A stretch of 64,000 nucleotides of DNA from Sagittula salina (GTDB lineage: Bacteria > Pseudomonadota > Alphaproteobacteria > Rhodobacterales > Rhodobacteraceae), in assembly GCF_017813235.1 (NCBI RefSeq), contig NZ_JAGISH010000001.1:372001-436000 (forward strand), in the 5' to 3' direction. Position numbers and translations under genes: made by a program. Below, piece after piece: positions 7,589 to 16,808 of the stretch. The notes beneath the pieces are model-generated. The model saw only the letters and a program-made list of their open reading frames with translations, did not search any database and was not told the origin of the DNA. Every line of letters begins with the position of its first letter. The stretch's first letter is position 1.

Positions 7589-10500
7589 TGCGTTTGCGGG
7601 AACTGACACTCGACTTCTTTGGCCATTTCACGGCCCACCGTTATGACTTCGGCCCCGCCCCGACGCCGGGGGCAAGCGATTTTCATATCGTCTACGGTCC
7701 GAACGAAGCGGGCAAGACCACCACGATGGAGGCCGCGCTGCGCCTCTTTTACGGCTTCCGCCACCGGGAGCCCTACGATTTCCAGCACCAGAAGAAGAAC
7801 CTGCGCGTTTCCGGTCTGATCGAGGTCGACGGCCCGCCGCAATGCTTTGCCCGTCTGCCGGGCCGGGGATCGACCTTGCAGGACGCCAGCGGCAATGCCT
7901 TGCCGGAGGCCGCCCTGCAGGGGCTGATCGGGATGCCGGAGACGGAATATCGCGCGCTTTTGTGCCTCGACGACGAAACAATCGAGACCGGCGGCGAGGA
8001 CATCGCCAATGCCAAGGGCGATATCGGGCGCCTGCTGTTTTCCGCCGCCGCCGGGATCGCCGATCTGTCCACCGTGCTCGATCAGGCCCGGACGGAGGCG
8101 TCCCAACTGTACAAGAAACGCGCCTCCACGACGGACATGGCACGGCTGAAAAAGGAATTGGAGGATGTGCGCGAGGAAATCCGCGCGCAGGACACCTCTG
8201 CCGCCGCGCTGAAGGCGCTGAAGAAGGCGCTGACCGAGGCGCAGGAAACCGAGGCCCGCGCCCGCGTCGCGCGCGACGCCTTGCAGGCCCGCGCGACGGA
8301 GGTCACCACCCTGCGCCGCGCCCTGCCCCTGTTGGCGGAACGCGACTCGCTGGCGGCGCGCCTTGCGGCGGCACAGAACGTGCCCGCGCACATCTCCATC
8401 GACCCTGAACACCTCGTGCGCCTCGGCACCGACCGGGCCCGCGCGCAGACCGACCTCGACCGGCTTTCGCAGGATCTCGACGAGGCGCGGACCGAATTGG
8501 AGACGCTGGAACACGTGCCGGAACACCTTTCTCTCGCAGAACGGCTGGCCGCGCTCGCGTCCCTGCGCACGCGCTACCTGAGCGCCGTGCCCGATCTGCC
8601 GAAACGCCAGCGGACGCGGGACGAGGCACTCGCCGCGATGGCCGCGCTGGCCCGCGACCTCGGTGCGCCCGAGGCCGATCCGCAGGCACTGGTGCTGCCG
8701 TTGACTGACATAGCCGGATTGGAAGCCGCTCGCGACACTTTGCGCAGCGCGGACTCCGCCCGCGCCCGCGAAGCGGAAGAGATCGAAACCCTGTCCGCCC
8801 GCCTCAAGGACGCCACCGCCACCCGCGACCGTATTGCCGGCCAGGCCCCGATCACGCCGGTGGCGGAGCTTCTGACCCGTCACGACGCTGACCGTCTCGC
8901 GCCGCAATACGCCGCCGCGCGCAGCGACGTGCAGCGCGCGAGAATGCAGCTGGATACAGCGCTGGCCACGCTGGCCCACGGTGCCGTGACCTTCGACACT
9001 TTGCCGGAGGCTCCACTGGACTTGCCCGCTGCGGAGGTTCTGGCCGACCGTTTCACCGACCTTGCCGAGCGTATCGCCCGCACGACGGACGACCGGACTC
9101 GCCACGCGGAGGATGCCGCCGCCCACGCCGCGCAAGCAGAGCGGCTGAGCGCCACCGGCGCGATCAGCGACACCGACGCCCGCGCCGCACTGGCCGAACG
9201 AGACGTACTCTGGCGGGCGCACCGGGGCGCGTTGGACGCGGCCAGCGCCGCGGCATTTGAAGCGGCGCTGCGCAAGGCCGACGATATCGCCGCCGCGCGC
9301 CTCGCCCATGCCCGGGAGTTGGGTGAACTGCGCAGCATGGAGGCCGCCCGCACCGAAGCGGAGACCCGCGCAGCGCAGGCTGCCAGCCGTCTTGCGGCCC
9401 TCACCGAAGAACGCGATGCCCTGTGGGCGCAAGCGGCGGAAGCTGCCACCCGCGCGGGCCTGCCGCCGATGCCCCCGCCCGCGTTCCGCGACTGGCTAGA
9501 CCGCCATGCCGAAGCCGCAGCGGCCGTGCGTGCCCTGCACAAGACAGAGGCGCAACACGCTGCGACGCTCGACCGGGCCGCGCGGCTGCTGGAGGCGTTG
9601 AGGCCGCTTCTGCCGCTGGAAAATCCCGATCTGGAGTCAGCCCTCGACGCCGCGCGAAAGCAGGTTGAATTCGCTCGCGCCGAGGCTGAGCGCCTGACGG
9701 CCGCCGAAGAGGACGTGCGGCGCCTTACGGAGGAGCGCGACAGCCGCGCCGAACGCCTTGCCGCGGCGACCGCCACCGCCGAGACGGCGCGCGCCGCGTG
9801 GCACGCCCGTGTTGCCGAATGCCTGGACGGCGCCGTTGCTCCGCAGGCGCTGGACACCTCTCTCGACCCGCTGCGCCGCCTGCGCGAAGAAGACGCCCGC
9901 CGCGCGCAGGCCCAACATCAGGCGGAGTCCATGATCGAGGATCAGCGCCTCCTGCGAGAGGCACTGGCGCCCCTCGCCACCGCTCATGCGCTGACGGAAA
10001 CCCAGCCGCTCGACCAACACGCGGCCCTGAACTCGCTTGCCAGCAAGGCGGCGGAAGCGCAGCAGGCCCGCGAGCGACTGGAGACACGCTGCGAGGCGCT
10101 CTCCGTCCGACTGGACACGGCGCGGGATCGGCTCGATGCCATCGACGCGGAGACACGCAGCCTCGCCGCCCAGCTCCCCGGCGCGCCTGAAACGCTCGAC
10201 GTCCTGCGCGCGGCGCTAAGCGAGGCACGCGAGGTGATCGCCGGACGCCAGCGCCTCGCCGACCTCGACCGGACACTGATGACCGACCTCGACGCGCCCG
10301 ATCTGGCGACCGCCCGCGCGCGGCTGGAGGCGGTCTCTGCCGGCGGGCTGGACACCGAGGCGGCAGGCCTCAGCGCCGACCTCACCCGCGCAGAGACCGC
10401 CCTGACCGAAGCCATTGCCGCCCGCGCGGAGGCGCACACCGCGCTGCGCGCCATAACGGGAGACGCCACGATTGCCCGGCTGGTCGAACGCCGCACCACG

Positions 10501-11016
10501 CTGGAATTGCAGATGGAGGCCGTGGCGCGCGACTACCTCGAGTGCGATTTCGGCCTGCGGCTGGCCGAAGAGGCCATCCGCCGCTACCGCGACAACCACC
10601 GGTCAGGCATGATGGAGGCCACCGAACGCGCCTTTTCCGAGTTGACGAATGGTGCCTATACCCGCCTCATGCCGCGTGTGGAAAACGGCGTCGAAACCCT
10701 GCAGGTGATCGACGCAGCCGGCACCGCCAAGATGGCCGCCGACCTGTCCAAGGGAACGCGCTTTCAGTTGTACCTCGCGCTGCGCGCCGCCGCCTATGAA
10801 CAACTGGTCCAGCAGGGCCGCCGCCTGCCCTTCTTCTGCGACGACATCTTCGAGACCTTCGACGAGGACCGCACCCGTGCCGCCTGTCGCCTGATGGAGC
10901 GGATTGGCCGTCAGGGTCAGGCGATCTACCTGACGCATCACCGCCACGTGGTCGACATCGCCCGCGCGGTCTGCGAGGAGGCGCCCAAAGTGCATGACAT
11001 CCGAGGTCTCGAATGA
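7588..11016 (+). CDS. SbcC/YhaN-like AAA ATPase with long coiled coil
   Basis: The 1142-aa protein has an SMC-like layout. An N-terminal ATP-binding lobe carries Walker A GPNEAGKTT at residues 37-45. About 850 residues rich in Ala, Arg, Glu and Leu follow as coiled coil, and the C-terminal lobe has SKGTRFQLYLALR and Walker B LPFFCDDIFETFDED near 1083. No CxxC zinc-hook motif is visible in the coiled coil, which fits the YhaN group better than Rad50/SbcC. It should bind the SbcD-like nuclease encoded just upstream and act on DNA ends or in repair. It overlaps the following thioesterase gene by four bases. Confidence 0.87.
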   Translation: MRLRELTLDFFGHFTAHRYDFGPAPTPGASDFHIVYGPNEAGKTTTMEAALRLFYGFRHREPYDFQHQKKNLRVSGLIEVDGPPQCFARLPGRGSTLQDASGNALPEAALQGLIGMPETEYRALLCLDDETIETGGEDIANAKGDIGRLLFSAAAGIADLSTVLDQARTEASQLYKKRASTTDMARLKKELEDVREEIRAQDTSAAALKALKKALTEAQETEARARVARDALQARATEVTTLRRALPLLAERDSLAARLAAAQNVPAHISIDPEHLVRLGTDRARAQTDLDRLSQDLDEARTELETLEHVPEHLSLAERLAALASLRTRYLSAVPDLPKRQRTRDEALAAMAALARDLGAPEADPQALVLPLTDIAGLEAARDTLRSADSARAREAEEIETLSARLKDATATRDRIAGQAPITPVAELLTRHDADRLAPQYAAARSDVQRARMQLDTALATLAHGAVTFDTLPEAPLDLPAAEVLADRFTDLAERIARTTDDRTRHAEDAAAHAAQAERLSATGAISDTDARAALAERDVLWRAHRGALDAASAAAFEAALRKADDIAAARLAHARELGELRSMEAARTEAETRAAQAASRLAALTEERDALWAQAAEAATRAGLPPMPPPAFRDWLDRHAEAAAAVRALHKTEAQHAATLDRAARLLEALRPLLPLENPDLESALDAARKQVEFARAEAERLTAAEEDVRRLTEERDSRAERLAAATATAETARAAWHARVAECLDGAVAPQALDTSLDPLRRLREEDARRAQAQHQAESMIEDQRLLREALAPLATAHALTETQPLDQHAALNSLASKAAEAQQARERLETRCEALSVRLDTARDRLDAIDAETRSLAAQLPGAPETLDVLRAALSEAREVIAGRQRLADLDRTLMTDLDAPDLATARARLEAVSAGGLDTEAAGLSADLTRAETALTEAIAARAEAHTALRAITGDATIARLVERRTTLELQMEAVARDYLECDFGLRLAEEAIRRYRDNHRSGMMEATERAFSELTNGAYTRLMPRVENGVETLQVIDAAGTAKMAADLSKGTRFQLYLALRAAAYEQLVQQGRRLPFFCDDIFETFDEDRTRAACRLMERIGRQGQAIYLTHHRHVVDIARAVCEEAPKVHDIRGLE

Positions 11017-11420
11017 CACTCTTCACCCATGATCAATGGATTTCCTTCGGCGACTGCGACCCGGCGGGGATCGTCTACTACCCGAACTACTTCCGCTGGA
11101 TGGACCGTACCTTCCACGCCTTTCTCGAAGGCCACGGCGGGCATCGGGCGCTCTGTGCACGGCTGGGGTCGCGCGGTTTCGGGCTGGTGGAAACCAACGT
11201 CGCCTTCCGCTCTCCCGGACAAGAAGGCCAGCGCATCCGCTACCACCTGGACAGGATCGACTGGGCTGGGCGGACCTTCGAAGTGCATTTTCGTGTCACC
11301 GAAGACGAGCGATTGCTGCTCGAAGGGTTCGAACGTCGCGGCGTCTTCGTCGACCGCGACGGGCGTATCCGGGCGGGCGACGTGGCGCCGTTGCGCGCAG
11401 CGCTGGGGCTGGAGGCCTGA
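11013..11420 (+). CDS. Acyl-CoA thioesterase, 4-hydroxybenzoyl-CoA thioesterase/YbgC family
   Basis: The 135-aa hot-dog-fold protein begins with FGDCDPAGIVYYPNYFRWMD, the family signature with the catalytic Asp. Such enzymes hydrolyse aromatic or short acyl-CoA esters in the cytoplasm. The start overlaps the end of the YhaN-like gene by four bases (ATGA), so it shares that operon although a thioesterase has no evident link to DNA repair. The substrate cannot be told from sequence. Confidence 0.87.
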   Translation: MTLFTHDQWISFGDCDPAGIVYYPNYFRWMDRTFHAFLEGHGGHRALCARLGSRGFGLVETNVAFRSPGQEGQRIRYHLDRIDWAGRTFEVHFRVTEDERLLLEGFERRGVFVDRDGRIRAGDVAPLRAALGLEA

Positions 11421-12008
11421 CACCTTCGTCACGACGGGCGTGATGCGGCCGAACACTCGCCTGTTCGACACAACTACCAGCCGCGCGGACCGCAATCGCA
11501 GCGTGCCGATGTGATCGCCGGTGCTCTGCCACATATTTGCGGTACGGAATCCATCTCGTGAAACCAGCGTGGTAACTGGGATCGGACCCCAGAGATTGCC
11601 ACCTGTCACCGTGGTCAAAGCTCCCTGATGAGATTTGAGTGATGGACGACTTTTAAGGCTGCCAAGGGCCAGAAGACACGCCTGCGGCCCCTCTTTCCCA
11701 AGAGCCATGGAGACCTCCGCGTGGATGATCAATCCGGGTCTCGAATTGCTCCTCTTTCACAGGACTGTTCTCAGCCATCCTCCCGAAAAGAAGCTGGTCC
11801 GCATCTCCCAGAGGACGGAGGGGTACTCATCGATTAGACGCCCTCACCGCCCTCTTCCGGCATCACTGCCAAATGAGTGGCTTGCCCTGCACCCACGCCC
11901 CACCCCGACCGCCATCGGGTTTGGCAGGCGTTCAGGCCACGTGCCGGGGTGCGGTCGTCTTGACCCTTTCCATGTCCTTCTAGATACCAAGGCGACAAAG
12001 GAGTCCCC
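11421..12008. other. Gene-free stretch between the thioesterase and TatD genes
   Basis: These 588 bases hold no frame that looks like a real protein. Codon usage in the long minus frame is poor and its product resembles nothing I know. The text is somewhat less G+C-rich than its flanks in 11500-11860. It may contain gene remnants or an untranslated RNA; I see no clear terminator or promoter. The last bases (AAGGAGTCCCC) provide the ribosome binding site of the TatD gene. Confidence 0.4.
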
Positions 12009-12827
12009 ATGACCACGCGCATCACCGACAGCCATTGCCACCTCGATTTCCCTGATTTCGACGACTGCCGCGAGGACGTCATCGCCCGCGCGCTAGGCAG
12101 CGGCGTGCATCGCATGGTCACCATCTGCACAAAGTCCGAGAACGAACCGAAAGTCCGCGCCATCGCGGAGGCCCACGACCCCATCTTCTACGCGTTCGGC
12201 ATCCACCCGATGAGCGCTGCCGAGCAACCGCTGCTTTCTGTCGACGATCTGCTGAAGATCGCGCGGCACCCGAAGATGGTCGCCATCGGGGAGACCGGGC
12301 TGGACTACCACTATACCGCCGACAGCGCCGAAATTCAGCAGACCTCGCTGCGCACCCACATCGAGGCGGCGCAGGAGACCGGTCTGCCACTGGTGATCCA
12401 CGCCCGCGCCGCCGACGACGACATGGCCCGCATCCTGACCGAAGGCTATCGCGCCAAACCATACTCCTGCGTGATGCACTGTTTTTCCTCCGGGTCCGAG
12501 TTGGCGAAAACCGCGCTCGACCTCGGTTTCTATCTCTCCATGTCCGGCATCGCCGCCTTCCCAAAGTCACAGGACCTGCGCGATATCTTTGCCAGCGCGC
12601 CGCTCGACCGCATCCTGGTGGAGACCGACAGCCCCTACCTCGCGCCGCCGCCCTACCGCGGCAAACGCAACGAACCGGGTTACGTTGTCCACACCGCGCA
12701 GAAGGGTGCCGAGGTCTACGGCCTGTCCTACGAGGACTTCGCCGCCGCGACAGAGGCGAACTTCGACCGGCTCTTTGCCAAGGCCGCCGCATGGCGTCCC
12801 GCCCCTCCGGCTGCGGCGGCCGGATGA
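12009..12827 (+). CDS. TatD family metal-dependent DNase/hydrolase
   Basis: The 272-aa TIM-barrel hydrolase shows the TatD metal motifs in order: DSHCHLDFPDF, GIHP, GETGLDYH, HARAADDD, HCFSSG and VETDSPYLAPP. TatD proteins are 3'-5' exonucleases or related amidohydrolase-like enzymes. An AAGGAG precedes the ATG. It overlaps the next gene by four bases (ATGA); this pairing with an MBL-fold hydrolase is common in alphaproteobacteria, usually behind metG and holB, which are not in this window. Confidence 0.92.
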   Translation: MTTRITDSHCHLDFPDFDDCREDVIARALGSGVHRMVTICTKSENEPKVRAIAEAHDPIFYAFGIHPMSAAEQPLLSVDDLLKIARHPKMVAIGETGLDYHYTADSAEIQQTSLRTHIEAAQETGLPLVIHARAADDDMARILTEGYRAKPYSCVMHCFSSGSELAKTALDLGFYLSMSGIAAFPKSQDLRDIFASAPLDRILVETDSPYLAPPPYRGKRNEPGYVVHTAQKGAEVYGLSYEDFAAATEANFDRLFAKAAAWRPAPPAAAAG

Positions 12828-13621
12828 CCGAATTGCGTTTCACCATCCTCGGCTGCGGCAGCTCCGGCGGGGTGCCCCGCCTCGGCGGTCATTGGGGCAA
12901 CTGCGATCCGGGAAACCCGAAGAACCGGCGCCGCCGCTGTTCCCTGCTTGTCGAGCGCGTTTCCGTAAAAGGCACCACCCGCGTGCTGATCGACACCACC
13001 CCCGACATGCGCGATCAGCTGCTCTCCGCCGGGATCGGAGCGCTGGATGCGGTGGCCTGGACCCACGCCCACGCCGATCACACCCATGGGCTCGACGATT
13101 TGCGACAGATCGTGTTCAACACCCGTGAACGCCTTGATGTCTGGGCCGACGGCGATACCCAGAACGACCTGATCTCACGCTTTGGCTACGCGTTCATCCA
13201 GCCGGAGGACTCGCCGTACCCGCCAATCCTGAACCTGCGCACCATCGACGGTGCCTTTACAGTCACCGGCGCGGGCGGCGACATCACCCTCACGCCCTTT
13301 CGGGTCAACCATGGCAGCATCGACGCGCTGGGGTTCCGCATCAACGACCTCGCCTATCTGCCCGACGTCGCGAAGATCCCCGAGGAGGCATGGAGCCACC
13401 TCGAAGACCTCGACTGCTGGATCCTCGACGCGCTGCGCCGCAAGCCGCACCCGACGCACGCGCACCTCGATCTCGCGCTGGAATGGATCGACCGCGCCCG
13501 CCCCCGCCGCGCGGTACTGACCAATATGCATATCGACCTCGACCACGACACGGTGGCGGCGGAGACGCCCGCCCATGTCACCCCGGCCTTCGACGGCATG
13601 GTGCTGACCTATGCGCTCTGA
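12824..13621 (+). CDS. MBL-fold metal-dependent hydrolase (PhnP-like)
   Basis: The 265-aa protein starts TELRFTILGCGSSGGVPRLG and carries the metallo-beta-lactamase signature THAHADHTHGLDD, so it is a di-metal phosphodiesterase-type hydrolase. CNCDPGNPKNRRRR-like spacing (here GNCDPGNPKNRRRR) is typical of PhnP/cyclic phosphodiesterase relatives. I choose the ATG that overlaps the TatD stop codon; the longer frame would add 11 residues from the end of TatD. The substrate is unknown; no phosphonate genes adjoin it. Confidence 0.88.
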   Translation: MTELRFTILGCGSSGGVPRLGGHWGNCDPGNPKNRRRRCSLLVERVSVKGTTRVLIDTTPDMRDQLLSAGIGALDAVAWTHAHADHTHGLDDLRQIVFNTRERLDVWADGDTQNDLISRFGYAFIQPEDSPYPPILNLRTIDGAFTVTGAGGDITLTPFRVNHGSIDALGFRINDLAYLPDVAKIPEEAWSHLEDLDCWILDALRRKPHPTHAHLDLALEWIDRARPRRAVLTNMHIDLDHDTVAAETPAHVTPAFDGMVLTYAL

Positions 13622-13661
13622 GGGGCTCCGCCCCGGCCGTGCCTGTGGCGCGTCCTACCCA

Positions 13662-13722
13662 GAGTATTTGCACCAAGAAGAAGCTCAAGCGCGTGCCCGG
13701 TTTCTTCTTGGTGCACATACTC
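13662..13722. repeat. Inverted pair of the dispersed GAGTATTTGCACCAAGAAG element
   Basis: Two copies of an intergenic element face each other. The 21-base arms 13662-13682 and 13702-13722 match with one mismatch (core CACCAAGAAGAA / TTCTTCTTGGTG), with a 19-base loop. Transcribed from either side it would form a long hairpin. No U-tract follows, so it is a weak terminator candidate, or an mRNA end-protecting element after the MBL gene. Related single copies occur near 37495, 42499 and 60124. Confidence 0.8.
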
Positions 13723-13783
13723 CCGTCGGAGGCATCCTGCCCTTGACGGGGCGGCATCGCCCGAGCGGAGGCATCTGACCCCG

Positions 13784-14719
13784 ATGCAGGCGCTCATCGA
13801 CGTCATCCTGCCGGTCTTCCTCGTTATCGGCGCGGGATACCTTGCGGCCTGGAAGGGCGGTTTTTCCGAAAGCGCCGTCGACGGGCTGATGCAGTTCACC
13901 CAGAACTTCGCCGTGCCCTGCCTTCTGTTTCGCGGAATCTGGCAGCTTGACCTCGGACCGGCCTTCGACCCATGGCTGATCGTCGCCTTCTACACCGGTT
14001 CCGTTGTGGGCTTTACCGCGGGATTCCTGGGCGCGCGTGTCCTGTTCGGCCGGGACTGGGAGGATTGCGTCGCCATCGGTTTCTGCTGCCTTTTTGCCAA
14101 CACGGTCATGCTGGGCCTGCCAATCACCGAACGCGCCTACGGCCCGGAGGCGCTGCAGTTCAATTACGTCATCGTCGCGCTGCATTCCCCGATCTGCTAC
14201 GCCATCGGCATCACCGCGATGGAGATCGTGCGCGCCCGCCGCGACGGTCTGGCCGCGCGCCATCTGCCGGGCAAGGTGACCCGCGCCATGTTCCGCAATG
14301 CGCTGGTCATCGCCATCGCGCTCGGTGCTGTGGCGAACCTCGCCGACGCGCGCCTGCCCGACGTCGCCGCCCACGCGCTCGATCTGATGATCCGCACCGC
14401 CTTGCCGGCGGCGCTTTTCGGCATGGGCGGTGTGTTGTACCGCTACCGGCCCGAAGGCGACTTCCGCGTCATTGCCATGATCTGCGCCGTCTCGCTGGTG
14501 CTGCACCCGGCCATCGCATGGACGTTGGGCCACCTTTTCGGTCTGTCCACCGGCGCGATGCGGTCGGTCGTGCTGACCGCCGCCATGGCGCCGGGGATCA
14601 ACACCTATGTCTTTGCCAACATGTACGGCAGGGCAAAGCGGGTTGCAGCCTCGGGTGTGCTGGTCGCCACAACCATATCCGTGCTGACCGCATGGGGCTG
14701 GCTGACCCTCCTGCCATGA
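13784..14719 (+). CDS. AEC family transporter (auxin efflux carrier-like permease)
   Basis: The 311-aa protein is almost entirely hydrophobic, with about ten membrane segments. It opens with VILPVFLVIGAGYLAAWKGG and continues FTQNFAVPCLLFRGI, the hallmark start of the AEC/BART superfamily. Bacterial members such as MdcF and MleP move dicarboxylates such as malonate or malate. The substrate is not predictable here. It is followed by two DMT transporter genes in the same direction. Confidence 0.88.
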   Translation: MQALIDVILPVFLVIGAGYLAAWKGGFSESAVDGLMQFTQNFAVPCLLFRGIWQLDLGPAFDPWLIVAFYTGSVVGFTAGFLGARVLFGRDWEDCVAIGFCCLFANTVMLGLPITERAYGPEALQFNYVIVALHSPICYAIGITAMEIVRARRDGLAARHLPGKVTRAMFRNALVIAIALGAVANLADARLPDVAAHALDLMIRTALPAALFGMGGVLYRYRPEGDFRVIAMICAVSLVLHPAIAWTLGHLFGLSTGAMRSVVLTAAMAPGINTYVFANMYGRAKRVAASGVLVATTISVLTAWGWLTLLP

Positions 14720-14840
14720 CCGCATGGCTCTGCCCACCGCTGCCAGCCCCGCCGGACCCGCGCGACCAGACCTCGGACGGGATTGACGCCGCGCCCGTAA
14801 CCGGGCCCGGCCCGACACAACCAACGACGAAAGACGCCCC

Positions 14841-15752
14841 ATGACCGGTTCCACCACCTTCGGCATCCTCTTCATGCTGGCCTTCTGTGCCCTTGCCCCG
14901 GTGATGGACGCCTTTGCGAAGGCGACGCCGCCCGAGGTTCCCGTCGCCCAGATCCTCGTCGCCCGCTTCGGCATACAGGTGGCGCTGCTCTACCCGCTGC
15001 TTCTGGCCATGCGGCTCCCGGCCCGCACCACCCTGCGCGCCGCCGCATTCCACGCCGCCCGCGCCCTGACGCTGATCCTCGCCACTTTCTGTTTCTTCAC
15101 TGCGCTGCGCGCCATGCCGCTTGCCGATGCCATCGCGATCTTCTTCGTCTCGCCCTTCATCGTTTCGCTCATGGGCGCGGTCTTCCTGAAGGAGCCCATT
15201 GGCTGGCGTCGCATCACGGCCAGCCTCGTCGGCTTTGGCGGCGCGTTGCTGGTGATCCGCCCGAGCTTTAGCGACCTTGGCGCGATCGCCTTGCTGCCGC
15301 TTGCCACCGCAGCGCTCTTTGCCGGGTACATGCTGCTGACCCGCGCCATGTCCCAAAAGGCCCACCCGCTGGTGGTGCAAGCGCACACGTCGCTCGCCGC
15401 CACGGTCCTTGTCCTGCCCCCCGTGATGCTGGCCGACGGCAGCGGCAACGCCTTCCTCGACCCGGTGATGCCTTCGGGCTTCGCCCTCTTCACCCTCGCG
15501 GGTGTCGGTCTGATCGCCACCGTGTCCCATGTTCTGCTGACCTATGCTCTACGCATGGCGCCCGCCGGGCTCGTCTCCTCCCTGCAGTATTTCGAAATCA
15601 TCGGCGCCACCCTCGTGGGGTACCTCGCCTTCGGGGACCTCCCCACCCCGCTGACCATCCTCGGCATCGCCATCATCATCGCCTCCGGGCTATATACCAT
15701 CGCCCGCGAACGCCGGATCGAGAGGGAAGCGCGCCCCGTTCCGCCCGCCTGA
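14841..15752 (+). CDS. DMT superfamily transporter (EamA domain)
   Basis: The 303-aa inner-membrane protein has ten predicted helices in two EamA halves. Visible markers are RAMPLADAIAIFFVSPFIVSL at the end of the first half and LQYFEIIGATLVGYLAFGD in the second. Members export or import small metabolites; the substrate is unknown. The ATG follows GACGAAAGACG. A second DMT gene lies 47 bases downstream, suggesting tandem duplication. Confidence 0.88.
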   Translation: MTGSTTFGILFMLAFCALAPVMDAFAKATPPEVPVAQILVARFGIQVALLYPLLLAMRLPARTTLRAAAFHAARALTLILATFCFFTALRAMPLADAIAIFFVSPFIVSLMGAVFLKEPIGWRRITASLVGFGGALLVIRPSFSDLGAIALLPLATAALFAGYMLLTRAMSQKAHPLVVQAHTSLAATVLVLPPVMLADGSGNAFLDPVMPSGFALFTLAGVGLIATVSHVLLTYALRMAPAGLVSSLQYFEIIGATLVGYLAFGDLPTPLTILGIAIIIASGLYTIARERRIEREARPVPPA

Positions 15753-15799
15753 TCCGTGTGGATGGACAGCCCCGCCGGACCAGACCATGCTAACGCCCT

Positions 15800-16808
15800 A
15801 TGTCCATGACCCAGACCGACCAGCCGCTTCGCGGTATCGCCCTGATGCTGGCCGTCTGCCTGACGGCGCCGCTTGCCGATGCGCTGGCCAAGATCCTCGG
15901 CGCACATCTTTCCGTCGGACAAATAACCACCCTGCGCTTCCTCGCGCAGGGGTTGATCCTGATCCCCCTCGTATTCCTCCTGCGCCGCTCCTGGCGGATG
16001 AGCCCCGGCACGCTGGCCCTGCTGACCGCACGCACGGTGCTGCATGTCGCTGCCATCGGCCTGATCGTGGTGTCCCTGCGCACCCTGCCGCTGGCGGACT
16101 TTTTCGCCATCATCTACGTCATGCCCTTCATGGCGCTGCTGTTGGGACGCTTCTTTTTGGCGGAGCAGGTCGGCCCGCACCGCATCGGTGCCTGCATCGC
16201 GGGCTTTGCCGGGACGCTGATGGTGCTGCAACCCGCCTTTATCGAAACCGGACCGGCCGCATTCCTGCCGCTGGGGGTGGCGCTGCTCTTCACTCTCTAC
16301 CTGCTGCTAAGCCGCAGGCTCGGGCCACGCCTGGACCCGATCGCGCAGCAGGCCGCCGCTGCACCCATCGCATTGCTGATCCTGTTGCCGCCGATGGCCG
16401 TCGCGCCCGCCGGTACCGCCGCCACCGCATGGACCGATCCGGGCGCCGACCTCTGGCCCCTCGTCGCCGTGATGAGCGTGATAGGCACTTTCGCGCACCT
16501 GGCGATGTCATGGGCGCTGAAATATGCGCCCGCCAGCACGCTCGCGCCCATGCAATACCTCGATCCCCGCCGCCACCCTGATCGGCTGGCTGATCTGGCG
16601 CGACCTGCCGGGACCGCTGGCCAGCCTCGGGATTGCGCTGACCATGGCCTCCGGTCTCTATATCGTCATGCGCGAACACCGCCTCCGCCGGCCTGCGCCG
16701 GCCAGCGCGGTGCCGCCGCCAGCCCCGCCCGCAACGCGCCCAGATGCGCCACCGGCAGGATCAGCAGCATCGCAGGCGCAGCCATCTCAAGCCGCACCGG
16801 CCCGATGA
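15800..16808 (+). pseudogene. DMT superfamily transporter, frameshifted near its C-terminus
   Basis: The first 254 codons encode a normal EamA transporter (RTLPLADFFAIIYVMPF; ALKYAPASTLAPMQYL). At about 16561 the frame breaks. The expected Leu-Glu-Ile is reduced to CTCGATC where CTCGAGATC would be needed, a two-base loss. The correct continuation IPAATLIGWLIWRDLPGPLA lies in another frame, from 16563, and runs to a stop at 16808, overlapping the thiN gene. Read straight on, the frame gives a meaningless tail to 17353. The paralogue just upstream shows the intact arrangement. Loss of the last membrane helices should inactivate the protein, unless this is a sequencing error. Confidence 0.75.
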
